A stretch of 64,000 bases of DNA from Peribacillus simplex. GTDB lineage: Bacteria > Bacillota > Bacilli > Bacillales > DSM-1321. Below the pieces are notes generated by a model. The model saw only the letters and a list, made by a program, of their open reading frames with translations, did no database searches and was not told where the DNA came from. Shown here piece after piece: positions 16,040-25,349 of this stretch. The first letter of the stretch is position 1; each line of letters starts with the position of its first letter. The translations under genes and the position numbers were made by a program. The stretch covers positions 4,492,001 through 4,556,000 of the forward strand of contig NZ_CP011008.1 of NCBI RefSeq assembly GCF_001578185.1, read 5' to 3'.

Positions 16040-16606
16040 TCAAATGACTCTAATAGCATTCCATGCGCTTTCTTCAAGTTCTTTTAATAATTCCGGTGTC
16101 TCTGCTAGTTTCCCTGTCTCGATCATCTTAATTAACATTACAATTGGTCCATAAACCATCGCAATTAATGCAGATGACGGTAAGGAGCGAATATATCCTT
16201 TTTCCTTTCCATCCTCTATTACTCTTATAATGAAGTACAGAAAGTCATTAAACGTTTCTTTACTATTCTCATCCAGATAATAACCATCGTCATGAGAATT
16301 TATAAATATAAAAGCATTCACATTTTTTCTTGCAAAATCAAATATTCTAATTAAAATGTGGGTAAACTGCTCACGTATTGTTGAATTAGAAGGAAAGTCG
16401 GTTCTTATGGCTTCAGAAAACTGAAGAACACATTTGATAAATAAAGAATTAACAAGGGATTCTTTATTGGCAAAATAACGATAAATGGTCCCAGCGCCCA
16501 CTTTTGCTTGGTCAGCTATCATTGGTACTGTGGTTCCATCATAACCACGTTCCGCAAAAAGTTTCATAGCTGCTTCAAAAATATCATCTTGTTTGTTTTT
16601 GGACAT
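16040..16606 (-). CDS. TetR/AcrR-family repressor
   Basis: The 188-residue protein has the TetR HTH (DIFEAAMKLFAERGYDGTTV, VGAGTIYRYFANKESLV). GAGGTGAGAGAA precedes the ATG. Two matching palindromes, one before its own start and one after its stop, indicate autoregulation and control of the downstream MMPL exporter, which is now broken. Confidence 0.88.
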   Translation of the reverse strand: MSKNKQDDIFEAAMKLFAERGYDGTTVPMIADQAKVGAGTIYRYFANKESLVNSLFIKCVLQFSEAIRTDFPSNSTIREQFTHILIRIFDFARKNVNAFIFINSHDDGYYLDENSKETFNDFLYFIIRVIEDGKEKGYIRSLPSSALIAMVYGPIVMLIKMIETGKLAETPELLKELEESAWNAIRVI

Positions 16607-16624
16607 TTCTCTCACCTCATATTA

Positions 16625-16642
16625 GGAATGAACATTCATTCT
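16625..16642. promoter_or_regulatory. TetR operator upstream of the repressor gene
   Basis: GGAATGAACATTCATTCT is an imperfect copy of the palindrome at 16000, located 18 bases before the TetR start. Confidence 0.75.
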
Positions 16643-16699
16643 GTTTTTAATTATAGTTTAAAGTTATTAAAAGTCAAGTAGTTTGAAGCTATGAACAGA

Positions 16700-16732
16700 G
16701 GTACTGTCAAAAAAATGCGGATTTACAACCAG
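16700..16732 (+). mobile_element. Transposon-end-like remnant
   Basis: GGTACTGTC...AAATGCGGATTTACAACC shares its inner part with the Tn3-type ends at 2932 and 28906. No transposase is near. Confidence 0.45.
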
Positions 16733-16809
16733 TACTAAAAAAACAATCCCTCAGTGATATCAAAATAAGATTTTTTAACCGTACTGAGTGTCATACAAAT
16801 AAAAAAATT

Positions 16810-18078
16810 CTATTTCATAGTAATCTCTTTTTGGTGCACGTACTCAATAAATCCATTAACAACTTCCTTATATTTTTGTTCGACTTTTTGTTGATCAATT
16901 GTTTGGATTTGGCGTTCTTTCATAATCCACTTACCATCAATCATTACATGTTTGATAGAATCTTCTTTCAAGTAAAGTAATAAATTATGCAGCAATGTAG
17001 AATAATGCTCTGTTTCGAGTAATGGTAAAAGAAAATCTTCTTTTTTAATAAATACGAGGTCTGCTTTATAACCTTCTTGAATTTGTCCAACTTCTCGTTC
17101 CAGCCCATAAGCCTTTGCACCGTGAGGAATCGCCATTTTAAAAATATTCTCTGCGCTAAACTCTTCTACCGATTGATTGACCTTTAATAAATAATAAGAC
17201 ATCCTCATCGTTTCCCACATATTTGTTTCCGCGTAATCCGTTCCTAAACAAACATTAATTCCTTTTTGTAACATAGATCCTATGTTTGCAATTCCTGCAC
17301 CTGTAGCTAAATTGGAAACTGGGCAGTGAACAATTGAGCTTCCGTACTTAGCAATGATTTCAAAATCTGAATTAGATAAATATACGCCATGGAAAAGGAC
17401 TGTTTTGTTATCTAACAAAGATTTTTGATCATAAAGTTCCACACTTGATTTATTAAATTGATTTTTCACTAAATCATTTCGCCACCTATTTTCCATACAA
17501 TGTGTCATTTTTATATAATCATCATTTTTCTTTTGCATAAGGAATTGTAAAGAGTCCTCTGTAATATCTTCTTCCTCTAATAAATGTGTTCCGAATAGTA
17601 CATGATGATCTGACTCCAAGTAATCATCAATGGCATCATAGACATCAATGATTCCTCTTATGCCGATATCATTCATAGCTTTACTTAATAATTTAGGGTA
17701 ATCGCCTGGGTCGGAGTCACTGACAAACGTCACGCCACATCTAATCATATCTAGATAACTCTTCTTTGCGGCCCATACAAAATCTTCTTTTGAGACAATA
17801 TTATCTATATAATCAAAAAATAATTGTTGGATTTTCCCTTGCTTAGAATCGTTACACCAATCTTGTATGCCCATATCTTTTACCAGACCTCTTGTAAGTG
17901 GCGAATAGCTATGAAAATGTGCATTTATTAATCCTGGTAAAATTAGATAGTTCGTACAATCAATTGTCTCCTCAGAATCTATTGTTGATTCGAAATGAAT
18001 TGTTCCATCAGTAATATAAAGGTCGCCTTTTTCAAATTTCATTTCATTACTTAAAAAGGTTGCATTTTTTAATAACAT
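16810..18078 (-). CDS. Amidohydrolase (Atz/Trz, MTA/SAH deaminase-like)
   Basis: The 422-residue protein has the metal-dependent hydrolase signature PGLINAHFHSYSPLTRG at about residue 50 (HxH), a His in VLFHGVYLS, a His in SSIVHCPVSNL and an Asp in CLGTDYAETN. These are the metal and catalytic positions of cytosine deaminase-like enzymes. It probably deaminates or dechlorinates a ring or purine analogue; the substrate is unknown. I start it at MLLKNATF; the upstream extension lacks family character. It is not tightly linked to an element. Confidence 0.85.
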   Translation of the reverse strand: MLLKNATFLSNEMKFEKGDLYITDGTIHFESTIDSEETIDCTNYLILPGLINAHFHSYSPLTRGLVKDMGIQDWCNDSKQGKIQQLFFDYIDNIVSKEDFVWAAKKSYLDMIRCGVTFVSDSDPGDYPKLLSKAMNDIGIRGIIDVYDAIDDYLESDHHVLFGTHLLEEEDITEDSLQFLMQKKNDDYIKMTHCMENRWRNDLVKNQFNKSSVELYDQKSLLDNKTVLFHGVYLSNSDFEIIAKYGSSIVHCPVSNLATGAGIANIGSMLQKGINVCLGTDYAETNMWETMRMSYYLLKVNQSVEEFSAENIFKMAIPHGAKAYGLEREVGQIQEGYKADLVFIKKEDFLLPLLETEHYSTLLHNLLLYLKEDSIKHVMIDGKWIMKERQIQTIDQQKVEQKYKEVVNGFIEYVHQKEITMK

Positions 18079-18200
18079 TATAAAACCCCGTTCTATCTTT
18101 ATGTATTTATTAAAATAAAGTTTGATCAAAAATCTCCTTAACCCTTAAAAAAACAGCAAATAAAAAATCGTTATTGAAAAAGAATTGATCATTTCTTTTT

Positions 18201-18227
18201 GAACTAAAGCACCCCTTAGTTCAACAA
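18201..18227 (+). repeat. Arm Q
   Basis: GAACTAAAGCACCCCTTAGTTC followed by AACAAC. It marks the 3' end of the VOC unit; no hairpin or P is left. Confidence 0.7.
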
Positions 18228-18247
18228 CAAAATTTATTATTATCCTA

Positions 18248-18598
18248 TTACTTCTCCCAAAGCTCAATACGTCTTCCCTCTGGATCTTCAATCCAAATAA
18301 ACTTTCCAAATTCATTAATCGTCTTTTCCATAGCAAGGGGAACGCCCATTTTTTCTAGATGTTTGATACTGTCATCCAAATTTTCAACTTGAAAGTTTAA
18401 CATCACTTGTTGTTCTGTTGGAAAATAGGGGTCATTTTCAGAAAAGAAGGAAAAGATAGTTTCACTGCCTGATTGTGGTGTAATAATGGTACCATTCCAA
18501 TTTTCAATTTCAATTTTCAGGACTTTACTATACCATTTTTTTATATCCTCTAGATTTTTAGTCCTCCAAAAGATTCCCCCAAAACCTTTTATTATCAT
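18248..18598 (-). CDS. VOC-family protein (glyoxalase/bleomycin-resistance fold)
   Basis: The 116-residue protein shows paired beta-alpha-beta units with GGIFWRTKNLEDIKKWYSKV at the start and a terminal WIEDPEGRRIELWEK with the metal-binding Glu. AAGGAG precedes the ATG. The substrate is unknown. It is a single-gene cassette. Confidence 0.87.
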   Translation of the reverse strand: MIIKGFGGIFWRTKNLEDIKKWYSKVLKIEIENWNGTIITPQSGSETIFSFFSENDPYFPTEQQVMLNFQVENLDDSIKHLEKMGVPLAMEKTINEFGKFIWIEDPEGRRIELWEK

Positions 18599-18664
18599 AA
18601 GAATCTCCTTCCTATCCCATTAGTTATTTATTTAAATTCTAGTTTTGAAAGCGAATTCCTTCTT

Positions 18665-18812
18665 TCACTAACCTTCCTCGTTAGCCATTCATGAAGCGCA
18701 AAAATCGGCGCTTCACCACAGAGAATGAAAATTGGTCCCTATATCGATACTGTTTTAATGGCTGGTGAAGAAGGTCGTTAATTATGGTGCCTTTGAGGCC
18801 ATCCGTTAGTCA
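18665..18812 (+). repeat. Cassette-boundary element with enlarged centre
   Basis: Arm P CACTAACCTTCCTCGTTAG, hairpin GAAGCGC..GCGCTTC (18693-18713), about 80 bases without a frame, then Q-like GGCCATCCGTTAGTC. The middle is longer than in other elements. Confidence 0.65.
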
Positions 18813-18841
18813 CTCCACCGACTGTGACACTTCTTTGGAAA

Positions 18842-19477
18842 TTAAAAATTCGGAGCTAAATCTTTTGCTTGTGCAATAGCATTTTCTTTAATTTCTTGTG
18901 CTTTATCAGGCATTGCCGCATGACCTTCAACGAATAAACCTTCAAAAGAAGGAACTCCGAAGAATTGCATAATGATATTTAGATATCGGTGACCCATTTC
19001 CATTTCAGCTAATGGCCCTTCGGAAAAAATACTTCCGCGAGCTTGAATATGTAGGGCCTTCTTATCAGTTAAAAGGCCAACTGGACCTTGTTCAGTGTAT
19101 TTAAATGATTTACCAGCAACAGAAACGGAATCAATATATGCTTTCAATACTGGTGGGAATGAAAAATTCCATAAAGGTGTTACAAATATATATTTGTCGG
19201 CAGCTATAAATTGCTCACATAACTCTGAGAGTCGGCCAACTTTTGCTTTCTCTTCCGACGAAAGTTCTTCAAACCCCTTTCCTGATTGAAGTTTCCCCCA
19301 ACCGCTGAAAATATCCACATCAATTTCAGGAATATTTTCTTTATAAAGGTCAATGTTTACAATTTCGTGGCTAGGATTTACTTCTTTATAAGTTTCAATA
19401 AATGCTTTTCCCACAGCCATACTGTAAGATTGAGTGTCATCATGAGGATGAGCTGTAATGTACAATACCTTAGTCAT
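18842..19477 (-). CDS. azoR: FMN-dependent NADH:quinone/azo reductase
   Basis: The 211-residue flavodoxin-fold enzyme has [19 protein letters not shown], the FMN-binding signature of AzoR, and [15 protein letters not shown] at the N-terminus. It reduces quinones and azo compounds with NADH. AAGGGAAGG precedes the ATG. Length and ends are normal. Confidence 0.9.
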   Translation of the reverse strand: MTKVLYITAHPHDDTQSYSMAVGKAFIETYKEVNPSHEIVNIDLYKENIPEIDVDIFSGWGKLQSGKGFEELSSEEKAKVGRLSELCEQFIAADKYIFVTPLWNFSFPPVLKAYIDSVSVAGKSFKYTEQGPVGLLTDKKALHIQARGSIFSEGPLAEMEMGHRYLNIIMQFFGVPSFEGLFVEGHAAMPDKAQEIKENAIAQAKDLAPNF

Positions 19478-19680
19478 TTTGTATCTTCCTTCCCTTCTAC
19501 ATCTTTGAACATTCTAGTTTGTGGTAATAAATTAACATTTATACAATTACCTCGTGATTAATCTAAGGCTCAAAGTGTATAGAAAATAATAATCAATAAA
19601 TGTTAAAAATTTTCCAGTCTGTTTAGTGAGTGTATAGATGGGAATCTTAGGGGGGCAACAATTATGAAAAAAGTTTGGAT
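19478..19680. other. Region upstream of azoR
   Basis: No gene is supported. It includes the azoR promoter region and, at 19669-19690, the inner end of an intron fragment. Confidence 0.4.
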
Positions 19681-19727
19681 GACGGGAATCCCACCCGCTA
19701 TATAATACGACCTATGCTCGGCCGCAC
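19681..19727 (-). mobile_element. Group II intron 5'-end fragment
   Basis: The 47 bases match the first 47 of the complete introns (GTGCGGCCGAGC..), joined to arm Q at the same point. All but the beginning of this copy was deleted. Confidence 0.8.
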
Positions 19728-19790
19728 ACACACCTGTTAGCTTAAGTAAAAACCTTCACAATCTTGCTAACCTGCCACGTGAGATTAACA
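19728..19790 (+). repeat. Arm Q directly followed by arm P (tiny unit)
   Basis: ACACACCTGTTAGCTTAAGT (Q with extension) and TGCTAACCTGCCACGTGAG (P) are separated by about 20 bases. No hairpin separates this P from the next gene, so it is a recombined or collapsed unit. Confidence 0.65.
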
Positions 19791-19834
19791 ATGAAAACAA
19801 ACTACAATCATAGAAGCTTAAATTAGCAATATTG

Positions 19835-19948
19835 CTACTCCTGTCTTCCAATTATTAATTCCTTCTTAGCCTTTTCCTTATTTTTAAGCGACCATATAAT
19901 AATTCCGACCCAATAAAAATATATAACTTGAAGTATCCATAAAGTCAC
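19835..19948 (-). CDS. Small one-TM protein (37 residues)
   Basis: The GTG frame reads TLWILQVIYFYWVGIIIWSL followed by KNKEKAKKELIIGRQE, a TM helix with a basic tail. AGAGG precedes it, although spacing is tight. It is the only frame in its unit. Confidence 0.45.
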   Translation of the reverse strand: MTLWILQVIYFYWVGIIIWSLKNKEKAKKELIIGRQE

Positions 19949-19996
19949 CTCTTATAACAATTTTCCGTAATCAATGTTTAACAATCATTCTTTCTC

Positions 19997-20073
19997 CATT
20001 CTGCCCCGTTAGTGGCATAAGAAAAAGGCTGCCTCAGCAACCTTTCTTATTGAAGTAAAGCATCCGTTAATTG
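19997..20073 (+). repeat. Complete cassette-boundary element (B type)
   Basis: Arm P CATTCTGCCCCGTTAGTG, CATAAG, hairpin GGCTGCC..AGCAACC, TTATTGAAGTAAAG, arm Q CATCCGTTAATTG. Confidence 0.88.
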
Positions 20074-20100
20074 ATTAAAAATTAATTCCGACTCAATCAG

Positions 20101-20247
20101 TTAAAATAAACTCTTTACTAAACGAACTATCATTCTTGGGATAAGAGTTAAGATGTTAAAAATCAATTCAGATAAGATTGAATCACAGATTTCATTCATT
20201 AAGCCTTTGAAAAAACCTTTGCCTTTCTTTTTTTCTTTTATCATCAT
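20101..20247 (-). CDS. Small amphipathic protein (48 residues)
   Basis: AAAGGGGATACAA precedes the ATG-ATG. The protein starts MMIKEKKKGKGFFKGLMNEI and ends in a hydrophobic helix (FNILTLIPRMIVRLVKSLF). It could be membrane-associated. It is a single-gene cassette. Confidence 0.6.
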   Translation of the reverse strand: MMIKEKKKGKGFFKGLMNEICDSILSELIFNILTLIPRMIVRLVKSLF

Positions 20248-20308
20248 TTGTATCCCCTTTATCTTTCATAATTACTCCAATTATGTTCCAATTCCCTAAA
20301 CCATTCCT

Positions 20309-20372
20309 TAATAATTCTGCGCCGTTTATTCAATAAGGAAAGCGATCCCTTATTAAAGAATTGCACCCTACA
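20309..20372 (+). repeat. Degenerate cassette-boundary element (GCGATC type)
   Basis: CATTCCTTAATAATTCTGCG with CAATAAGG, a hairpin AAGCGATCC..AAAGAATTGC and CACCCTACAGATA. The hairpin family is the same as at 48091. Confidence 0.6.
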
Positions 20373-20377
20373 GATAA

Positions 20378-20656
20378 TTAATGAAGAGGGCTATTGGTCT
20401 TTTTTAAAAATCCTTTAATTGTTGTATAAATCGAATATAACAATAACAAACCTCCAAATAGCCATATCCCATATTCTTCACTAGGAAGATATTTATCTAA
20501 TAAATCATTTAAAAATAGATTTCCCATTATGATTAGGCCTAATGTGAAAAATGTTAAAGACGTTTTTAAAAAATAATTTGTATTAAATTTCTTGTCCTTA
20601 AAACAATTAATTAAGCCTATACCCACAGACAATATAATTAAATCAGTGACATTCAT
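20378..20656 (-). CDS. Membrane protein with three TM segments (92 residues)
   Basis: Segments lie at about 5-18, 31-52 and 63-79, and the tail is KGFLKKTNSPLH. AAGG precedes the ATG. I do not recognise it. Single-gene cassette. Confidence 0.65.
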   Translation of the reverse strand: MNVTDLIILSVGIGLINCFKDKKFNTNYFLKTSLTFFTLGLIIMGNLFLNDLLDKYLPSEEYGIWLFGGLLLLYSIYTTIKGFLKKTNSPLH

Positions 20657-20734
20657 ACGTCTTAACCTTCTTTTTTATTTTCAGCATAAGCGAAAAAAAT
20701 TCTATTTCAGATATATAAATATTCCCACCTTGTT

Positions 20735-20764
20735 GAAATATCCTGTCCCTTTAGTGCATAAGAA
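20735..20764 (+). repeat. Arm P
   Basis: GAAATATCCTGTCCCTTTAG, TGCATAAG. It is not followed by a recognisable Q; a + strand gene follows. Confidence 0.7.
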
Positions 20765-20872
20765 TAATAGCACGGATGCAGGAAGGGGAATTTGAGCAAT
20801 AAATTTCAAAATATTCCCTTATTTAATTATAATAATTAATAAAGTTTTTTTGTAAATAAGGGGGAAAGATTT

Positions 20873-21697
20873 TTGGTTAATTATATTTGTGAAACATGTG
20901 GAATCCAATATGAATGTTCTAAAGAAGTACCCAATCAATGTTTGATTTGCAGGGAAGAAAGACAATATATTAGTCCCAAAGGGCAAACATGGACAACATT
21001 AGAACAGATGAAAAAAGATGGAATATTTAAAAATTCTATTAATCTTGACGAAGAGGGGTTATATAGCATAAATACTAGTCCGAGTTTTGGAATCGGACAA
21101 ACTGCTTATTTAATACAAGATAAGAATTTTAATTTATTATGGGACTGTATTACATATATTGATCAAGATACGATTACCCAAATTGAAGATTTAGGTGGAA
21201 TCGATGCAATAGCGTTATCTCACCCTCATTATTTCTCTAGTCAAGTGGAATGGGCCGAAGCTTTTGACACTCCGATTTATATTCATGAAGATGAAAGAGA
21301 CTGGGTAACGAGGCCAAGCGAAAAAATCATTTTCTGGTCTGGAGAATCGATTGAATTACAGGAAGGTGTCATCCTTCAACGAATTGGCGGACATTTTAAA
21401 GGCGGCACCGTTTTAGAATGGAAAAATGGAAACAGCCAGAACGGAATATTACTGACTGGAGATATCATTCGGATCGTTGCTGATCGTCAATGGGTAAGTT
21501 TTATGTATAGTTATCCAAACTTCATCCCAATGCCAAGTGTAACAGTCGAAAGAATCGCAAATCGGGTTATTGATTTTAAATTTGGCCGTTTATATGACGC
21601 ATTTCACCAAGTAATTAAAGAAGAAGCCCATAACCAAGTTCAAAAATCTGCAACTAGGTATGTTAAAGCACTAAATGGAACATTGTTTACAACATAA
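20873..21697 (+). CDS. MBL-fold protein with N-terminal zinc ribbon
   Basis: The 274-residue protein starts with a four-cysteine ribbon (YICETCGIQYECS..PNQCLICREE) and continues as a metallo-beta-lactamase fold with LSHPHYFSSQVEWAE (H-x-H variant lacking the usual Asp-His), an Asp in LLTGDIIRI and His in IGGHFKGGT. The altered metal motif suggests divergent or weak hydrolase activity. The TTG start follows GGGGGAAAG. Confidence 0.8.
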   Translation: MVNYICETCGIQYECSKEVPNQCLICREERQYISPKGQTWTTLEQMKKDGIFKNSINLDEEGLYSINTSPSFGIGQTAYLIQDKNFNLLWDCITYIDQDTITQIEDLGGIDAIALSHPHYFSSQVEWAEAFDTPIYIHEDERDWVTRPSEKIIFWSGESIELQEGVILQRIGGHFKGGTVLEWKNGNSQNGILLTGDIIRIVADRQWVSFMYSYPNFIPMPSVTVERIANRVIDFKFGRLYDAFHQVIKEEAHNQVQKSATRYVKALNGTLFTT

Positions 21698-21832
21698 ATA
21701 CAAGTACGATAATTAATAATAAATCAAGGATAGTTTTCAATTTCGTCTACCGAAATGATTTAACTTTTTTACAACAGAAATGCTAATATCCGAAATCATA
21801 AAACGTTTTACTCAAACTTTATTCCAAACCAA
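21698..21832. other. Region downstream of the zinc-ribbon MBL gene
   Basis: No gene is visible. Confidence 0.4.
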
Positions 21833-21890
21833 CAAAAGCCACCAAATTGGTGGCTTTCTTATGCTACTAACGCTCTGTTAGTTCATTAAG
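21833..21890 (+). repeat. Cassette-boundary element without clear P
   Basis: Hairpin AAAGCCACC..GGTGGCTTT and arm Q ACTAACGCTCTGTTAGTT. The hairpin may also terminate the + strand MBL gene. Confidence 0.75.
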
Positions 21891-22069
21891 AAAAGCGATT
21901 CTGGAATATTGAAAAAAAGAGGCCATCCTTTTTGGACAGCCCCCTTTCCGCTAATTATAAAATTTCTAGTAGAGCTCGATATCATTATATTTGTCACTTC
22001 AGAATGTTACCACCTATACTTCAGAGAAGGTATCTCCAAAATGAATTGGTTTTCATTCTTTGAAAAAAA
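21891..22069. other. Interval between Q and the SRPBCC gene
   Basis: It is unusually long for a Q-to-stop distance. A hairpin-like GGCCATCC..GGACAGCC at 21922-21947 is present; no gene. Confidence 0.4.
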
Positions 22070-22510
22070 CTATGAGAATACTGCAATTTTACGTGCGATA
22101 GATTCTGTTAAACGAGATGCTACTTTTGGAACAGCCCATTTAATAATTGGTGTTAACACCGCACCAGATAATCCGCCTGCATGGATTTCCACTGTACAGG
22201 TCATTATTGTTTTACCATTAACATCTTCTGCAGTAAAGTGACCGCTTCCTGTAAAATTATCTGATAAACCTTTTAGTTCAAACTTAATATTTGAAGGTTC
22301 ATTCCATTCGGTAATATCTACCTGCGCTTGTATTGTTTTTTTAATACCTTTCACACTACCTTCAAATGTCCAAATAGATTGCTTGTCATTTATGATTTCA
22401 TGTTCTTTATAGGCTGGTACTGTCGTTGCCCATTTTTCGAGATCACTGACATAATCCCAAACTGCTTGTACATCTACTGGAACTACTACAGTATGCGTTC
22501 CCGTTGCCAT
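22070..22510 (-). CDS. SRPBCC (CoxG/START-like) family protein
   Basis: The 146-residue protein fits the helix-grip fold of polyketide cyclase/CoxG-like proteins: VDVQAVWDYVSDLEKWATTV at the start, central beta strands and a long C-terminal helix. It likely binds a hydrophobic ligand. GGTGGGG precedes the chosen ATG; the frame's earlier start lies before the ribosome site. Confidence 0.8.
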   Translation of the reverse strand: MATGTHTVVVPVDVQAVWDYVSDLEKWATTVPAYKEHEIINDKQSIWTFEGSVKGIKKTIQAQVDITEWNEPSNIKFELKGLSDNFTGSGHFTAEDVNGKTIMTCTVEIHAGGLSGAVLTPIIKWAVPKVASRLTESIARKIAVFS

Positions 22511-22896
22511 TATGATCCCCACCTTCACTATGTATGAATTGTAACTTTACATTTCTACAATATAATTATTACATAAAAAGCATAAACTTACATCACTAAT
22601 TACATAGCTTTCCTTCTTCCAATCCTCCAATTATTTGTAGAATCAAGTTTTTCCGATCCTCCACAATCCGGCCCTTTAATGGAATAACAGGACTGACGTT
22701 TTTAAACGACTTTAATGTCACTTAACAGTATTCCTTATGGAACTATCCTACCACAAGAAAAAGGCTGCCTCAGTTGGGTTAAGTACCCATTATAAACATA
22801 CATTAGATTTTTCCGTAAAAATTACCAGCTATTTATTAGAAGCTATAGAACATTATAAAAGGGTATGATTTATCTACTTTAAGGAGGTTTTCTAAC
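22511..22896. repeat. Two collapsed boundary elements
   Basis: The interval holds ATCCGGCCCTTTAATGG, AATAAC near 22663-22690 and GAACTATCCTACCACAAG with GGCTGCCTCAG near 22740-22775. Both are damaged P arms with parts of a hairpin. No gene is present. Confidence 0.5.
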
Positions 22897-23223
22897 ATGA
22901 CCAAGAACAATCAACAGCAAAAACAAATAGACACTCAAATACCTGGTGCAAACTTTACTGATACTGAATTAGGACAAGAACTAGCAAATATTCATCAAGA
23001 AGTTTCTCAATTAATTCAAACCGTGTCTCAATTTCGAGATTCTCCACAAGGTGCCCAAGCAAATCAAGCTTCAAACTCATCAAAAAAACAGATGGAATCA
23101 TTTAGTTCTCAAGCTCAACAACAAATGCAGAAAACAGATCAACAAAGTCAACAAGAAGAAGCTCCAAAAGAAAAACACAATATAAGAGATTATGATAGAG
23201 CATGGGAAGATGACCGTCTTTAA
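22897..23223 (+). CDS. Gln-rich hydrophilic hypothetical protein (108 residues)
   Basis: AAGGAGG precedes the ATG. The sequence is low complexity (QAQQQMQKTDQQSQQEEAP) with a helical, Ile/Leu-spaced centre (LANIHQEVSQLIQTVSQF) and a conserved-looking tail RDYDRAWEDDRL. There is no signal or TM segment. The composition resembles Bacillus sporulation-associated small proteins but no family is recognised. Confidence 0.6.
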   Translation: MTKNNQQQKQIDTQIPGANFTDTELGQELANIHQEVSQLIQTVSQFRDSPQGAQANQASNSSKKQMESFSSQAQQQMQKTDQQSQQEEAPKEKHNIRDYDRAWEDDRL

Positions 23224-23273
23224 TAGAGGGCATCTTCCTTTAATTCATTGACTCAAGTCCTTCATTTCTTCTT

Positions 23274-23336
23274 TCACTAACTTATCCCGTTTTTGCTTAA
23301 GAAAAGGAGCTTCTGATCAGCTCTTTGTAATAAGTA
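23274..23336 (+). repeat. Boundary element, P side, split by a group II intron
   Basis: Arm P CACTAACTTATCCCGTTTTTG, CTTAAG, hairpin GGAGCTTCTGATCAGCTC and TTGTAATAAGTA. The partner half (AAGCACCC..) is at 25278, after the intron. Confidence 0.8.
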
Positions 23337-25277
23337 GTCGAGTAGAAAGGAGCCTTCCTACCTTACGGTAAATTGTACTCCTCCCCCTCACAGAACCGTG
23401 CTTGCGCTATTAACGCACACGGCTCCTCCTAGTCATCGTTTACAGAAGGTAGCTAATCTCTTTTCTTAGTTCATAGATATTCACTTTGATTCTTGGTGAA
23501 GGCAGTGGATATTTACGGAGAAAGAGATTAAATTTATCCCATGTAAAGGACTTTCTTTGGCTTCTTCTGTTTAGCCATTTAAATAGTAAGTATTCGAGTC
23601 TCTCTTTGAAGTTGTTAACCATTTGTATGTTATCGGTCATACAATAATAGTTGTAATAACCTATGAGTGAGCGTTTAAATCTATCCATGATCGTATGAAT
23701 ATCTTTATTTCTATTAATCTTCAGCCATTCTTTAGATTCTTTTAGTTTACCTTGGACTTTCTTATTACTAGATTTCCGTTTCACTCGAAATTTCCCTTGT
23801 TTGCTTTTCCCGCAATAGTGAGTAAACCCTAGGAAATCAAAGGTATCCGGTTTATTACTCCCATCTCGCTTTGCATTATTTTCTGCAAACCTCCCAAAGG
23901 GTATAATTTTCGTTTTATCCTCGGCTATCTCTAAGTTAAACTTCTTCAATCTAAGCTTTAATGAATGGAAGAATTGCTGAGCTTCACTTTTATGTTGAAA
24001 ACAACAAACAAAGTCATCTGCATATCTTACTATGTAGGCCTGCCCTTTACATTGTTTCCTAACCACTTTCTCAAACCATAAGTCGAGAACGTAATGGAGA
24101 TATACATTCGCTAATATCGGAGATATTACTCCACCTTGCGGTGTACCGTTATCTGTTTTGTACTTCTTACCTTCCTCCATGTATCCACCTTTAAGAAACC
24201 TGCTGATTATTCTCTGTAGGTTAGGGTCGGTGACTCGGAGGTTCAAGAACTCCATCATCCACTTGTGGTCAACGTTGTCAAAGAAACCCTTGATATCTAC
24301 ATCCACTACATAACTTACTGATTTCTTTTCAATATAATGGTTCAGTATTTTCAGCGCATCATGGCAATTTCTATTAGGACGGAACCCAAATGAACAATCT
24401 AGGAAGTCATTTTCATAGATAGTATTTAGTATTTTTGTAATGCCTTTTTGTACAATTTTATCCTCATGTTCCGGTATCCCCAAAGGCCTTTTCTTGGTAG
24501 AATTGAGTTTTGGGATATACATCCTTCTTACTGGAACAGGGCGATAACTTTTGCTTTTAAGCCTACTTACTAAATCCTTTATATTTTCTTCCAAGTTTTC
24601 GCTGTATTGTTCTTTAGTCGTTCCGTTAACACCAGTCGCCTTTTTATTAGGTAGTTCATGATGACACTGTGTTAGCGATTGCTCATTTAATAAATGCGCA
24701 AGAGATGTAAATTTCATTTCAGGCTCGGATTTTGCTAATTCTGCTATCCTTAGTAGTTTTGTTTCCATTTATAATACCTACCTCTGTGTGTAGTAAATGT
24801 TTCCCTAGTAAGGGTGATAACTGGTAGCTAGCCTTCCCTCCATCGGCATTACCCAACTTCATTGGTACTACGCTGCTATCCGACTCCCTACACGGCATTT
24901 GGTTTCCTTACTTGTTATCGCTTGTACACCATACTCTTCAATAAAATAGAAAAGACCGGAAGGGTCTCCCGAGTTGCCGCATCATATCAATGTATAACGT
25001 GCCAAGGTCTCTGACTCCAGAGAGGCTTTATCCTTCTTGCCTTTAACGAAGAATAAAATGTAGCTTTCTGCTGCGCTTAAGGCATCAGCCCTCTCGATTT
25101 ACTAACATTATGGAGCTCAATCCCTTCAACCATTTGGCTTTCGGCCCGTCACCTAACTGTCTACGCTTAAAGACTAACGTTACCATTAGCCCTCCAAGAC
25201 TCGCTACGAGCGAATGGCTAATTCTTACTCGACGGGAATCCCACCCGCTATATGATACGACCTAGGCTCGGCCGCAC
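23337..25277 (-). mobile_element. Complete group II intron, copy B (1,941 bp)
   Basis: On the - strand it begins GTGCGGCCGAGCC and ends CTACTCGAC. A canonical domain V (GAGCCGT..ACGGTTC) lies at 23393-23425, just before domain VI and the 3' end. Rejoining the flanks gives GGGTGCTT then TACTTATTAC, a continuous element, so the ends are exact. It is almost identical to copy C at 54766. Confidence 0.93.
23440..24768 (-). CDS. Group II intron reverse transcriptase/maturase
   Basis: The 442-residue protein has the RT domain with DVDIKGFFDNVDH, GTPQGGVISPILANVYL and the active site YADDFVC, then a maturase (X) domain ending near the C-terminus. It has no HNH endonuclease domain. It promotes splicing and reverse splicing of its host intron. 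Compared with the copy at 54869 it differs at about four residues. All motifs are intact. Confidence 0.94.
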   Translation of the reverse strand: METKLLRIAELAKSEPEMKFTSLAHLLNEQSLTQCHHELPNKKATGVNGTTKEQYSENLEENIKDLVSRLKSKSYRPVPVRRMYIPKLNSTKKRPLGIPEHEDKIVQKGITKILNTIYENDFLDCSFGFRPNRNCHDALKILNHYIEKKSVSYVVDVDIKGFFDNVDHKWMMEFLNLRVTDPNLQRIISRFLKGGYMEEGKKYKTDNGTPQGGVISPILANVYLHYVLDLWFEKVVRKQCKGQAYIVRYADDFVCCFQHKSEAQQFFHSLKLRLKKFNLEIAEDKTKIIPFGRFAENNAKRDGSNKPDTFDFLGFTHYCGKSKQGKFRVKRKSSNKKVQGKLKESKEWLKINRNKDIHTIMDRFKRSLIGYYNYYCMTDNIQMVNNFKERLEYLLFKWLNRRSQRKSFTWDKFNLFLRKYPLPSPRIKVNIYELRKEISYLL

Positions 25278-25302
25278 AAGCACCCTTTAGTTGAACAAAG
25301 AA
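25278..25302 (+). repeat. Arm Q after intron copy B
   Basis: AAGCACCCTTTAGTTGAAC. Together with 23274-23336 it makes a complete B-type element. Confidence 0.8.
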
Positions 25303-25349
25303 CAATCACCTTATTCAGCCATAGGTCTCGTGCCATTCATTTTTAAAGT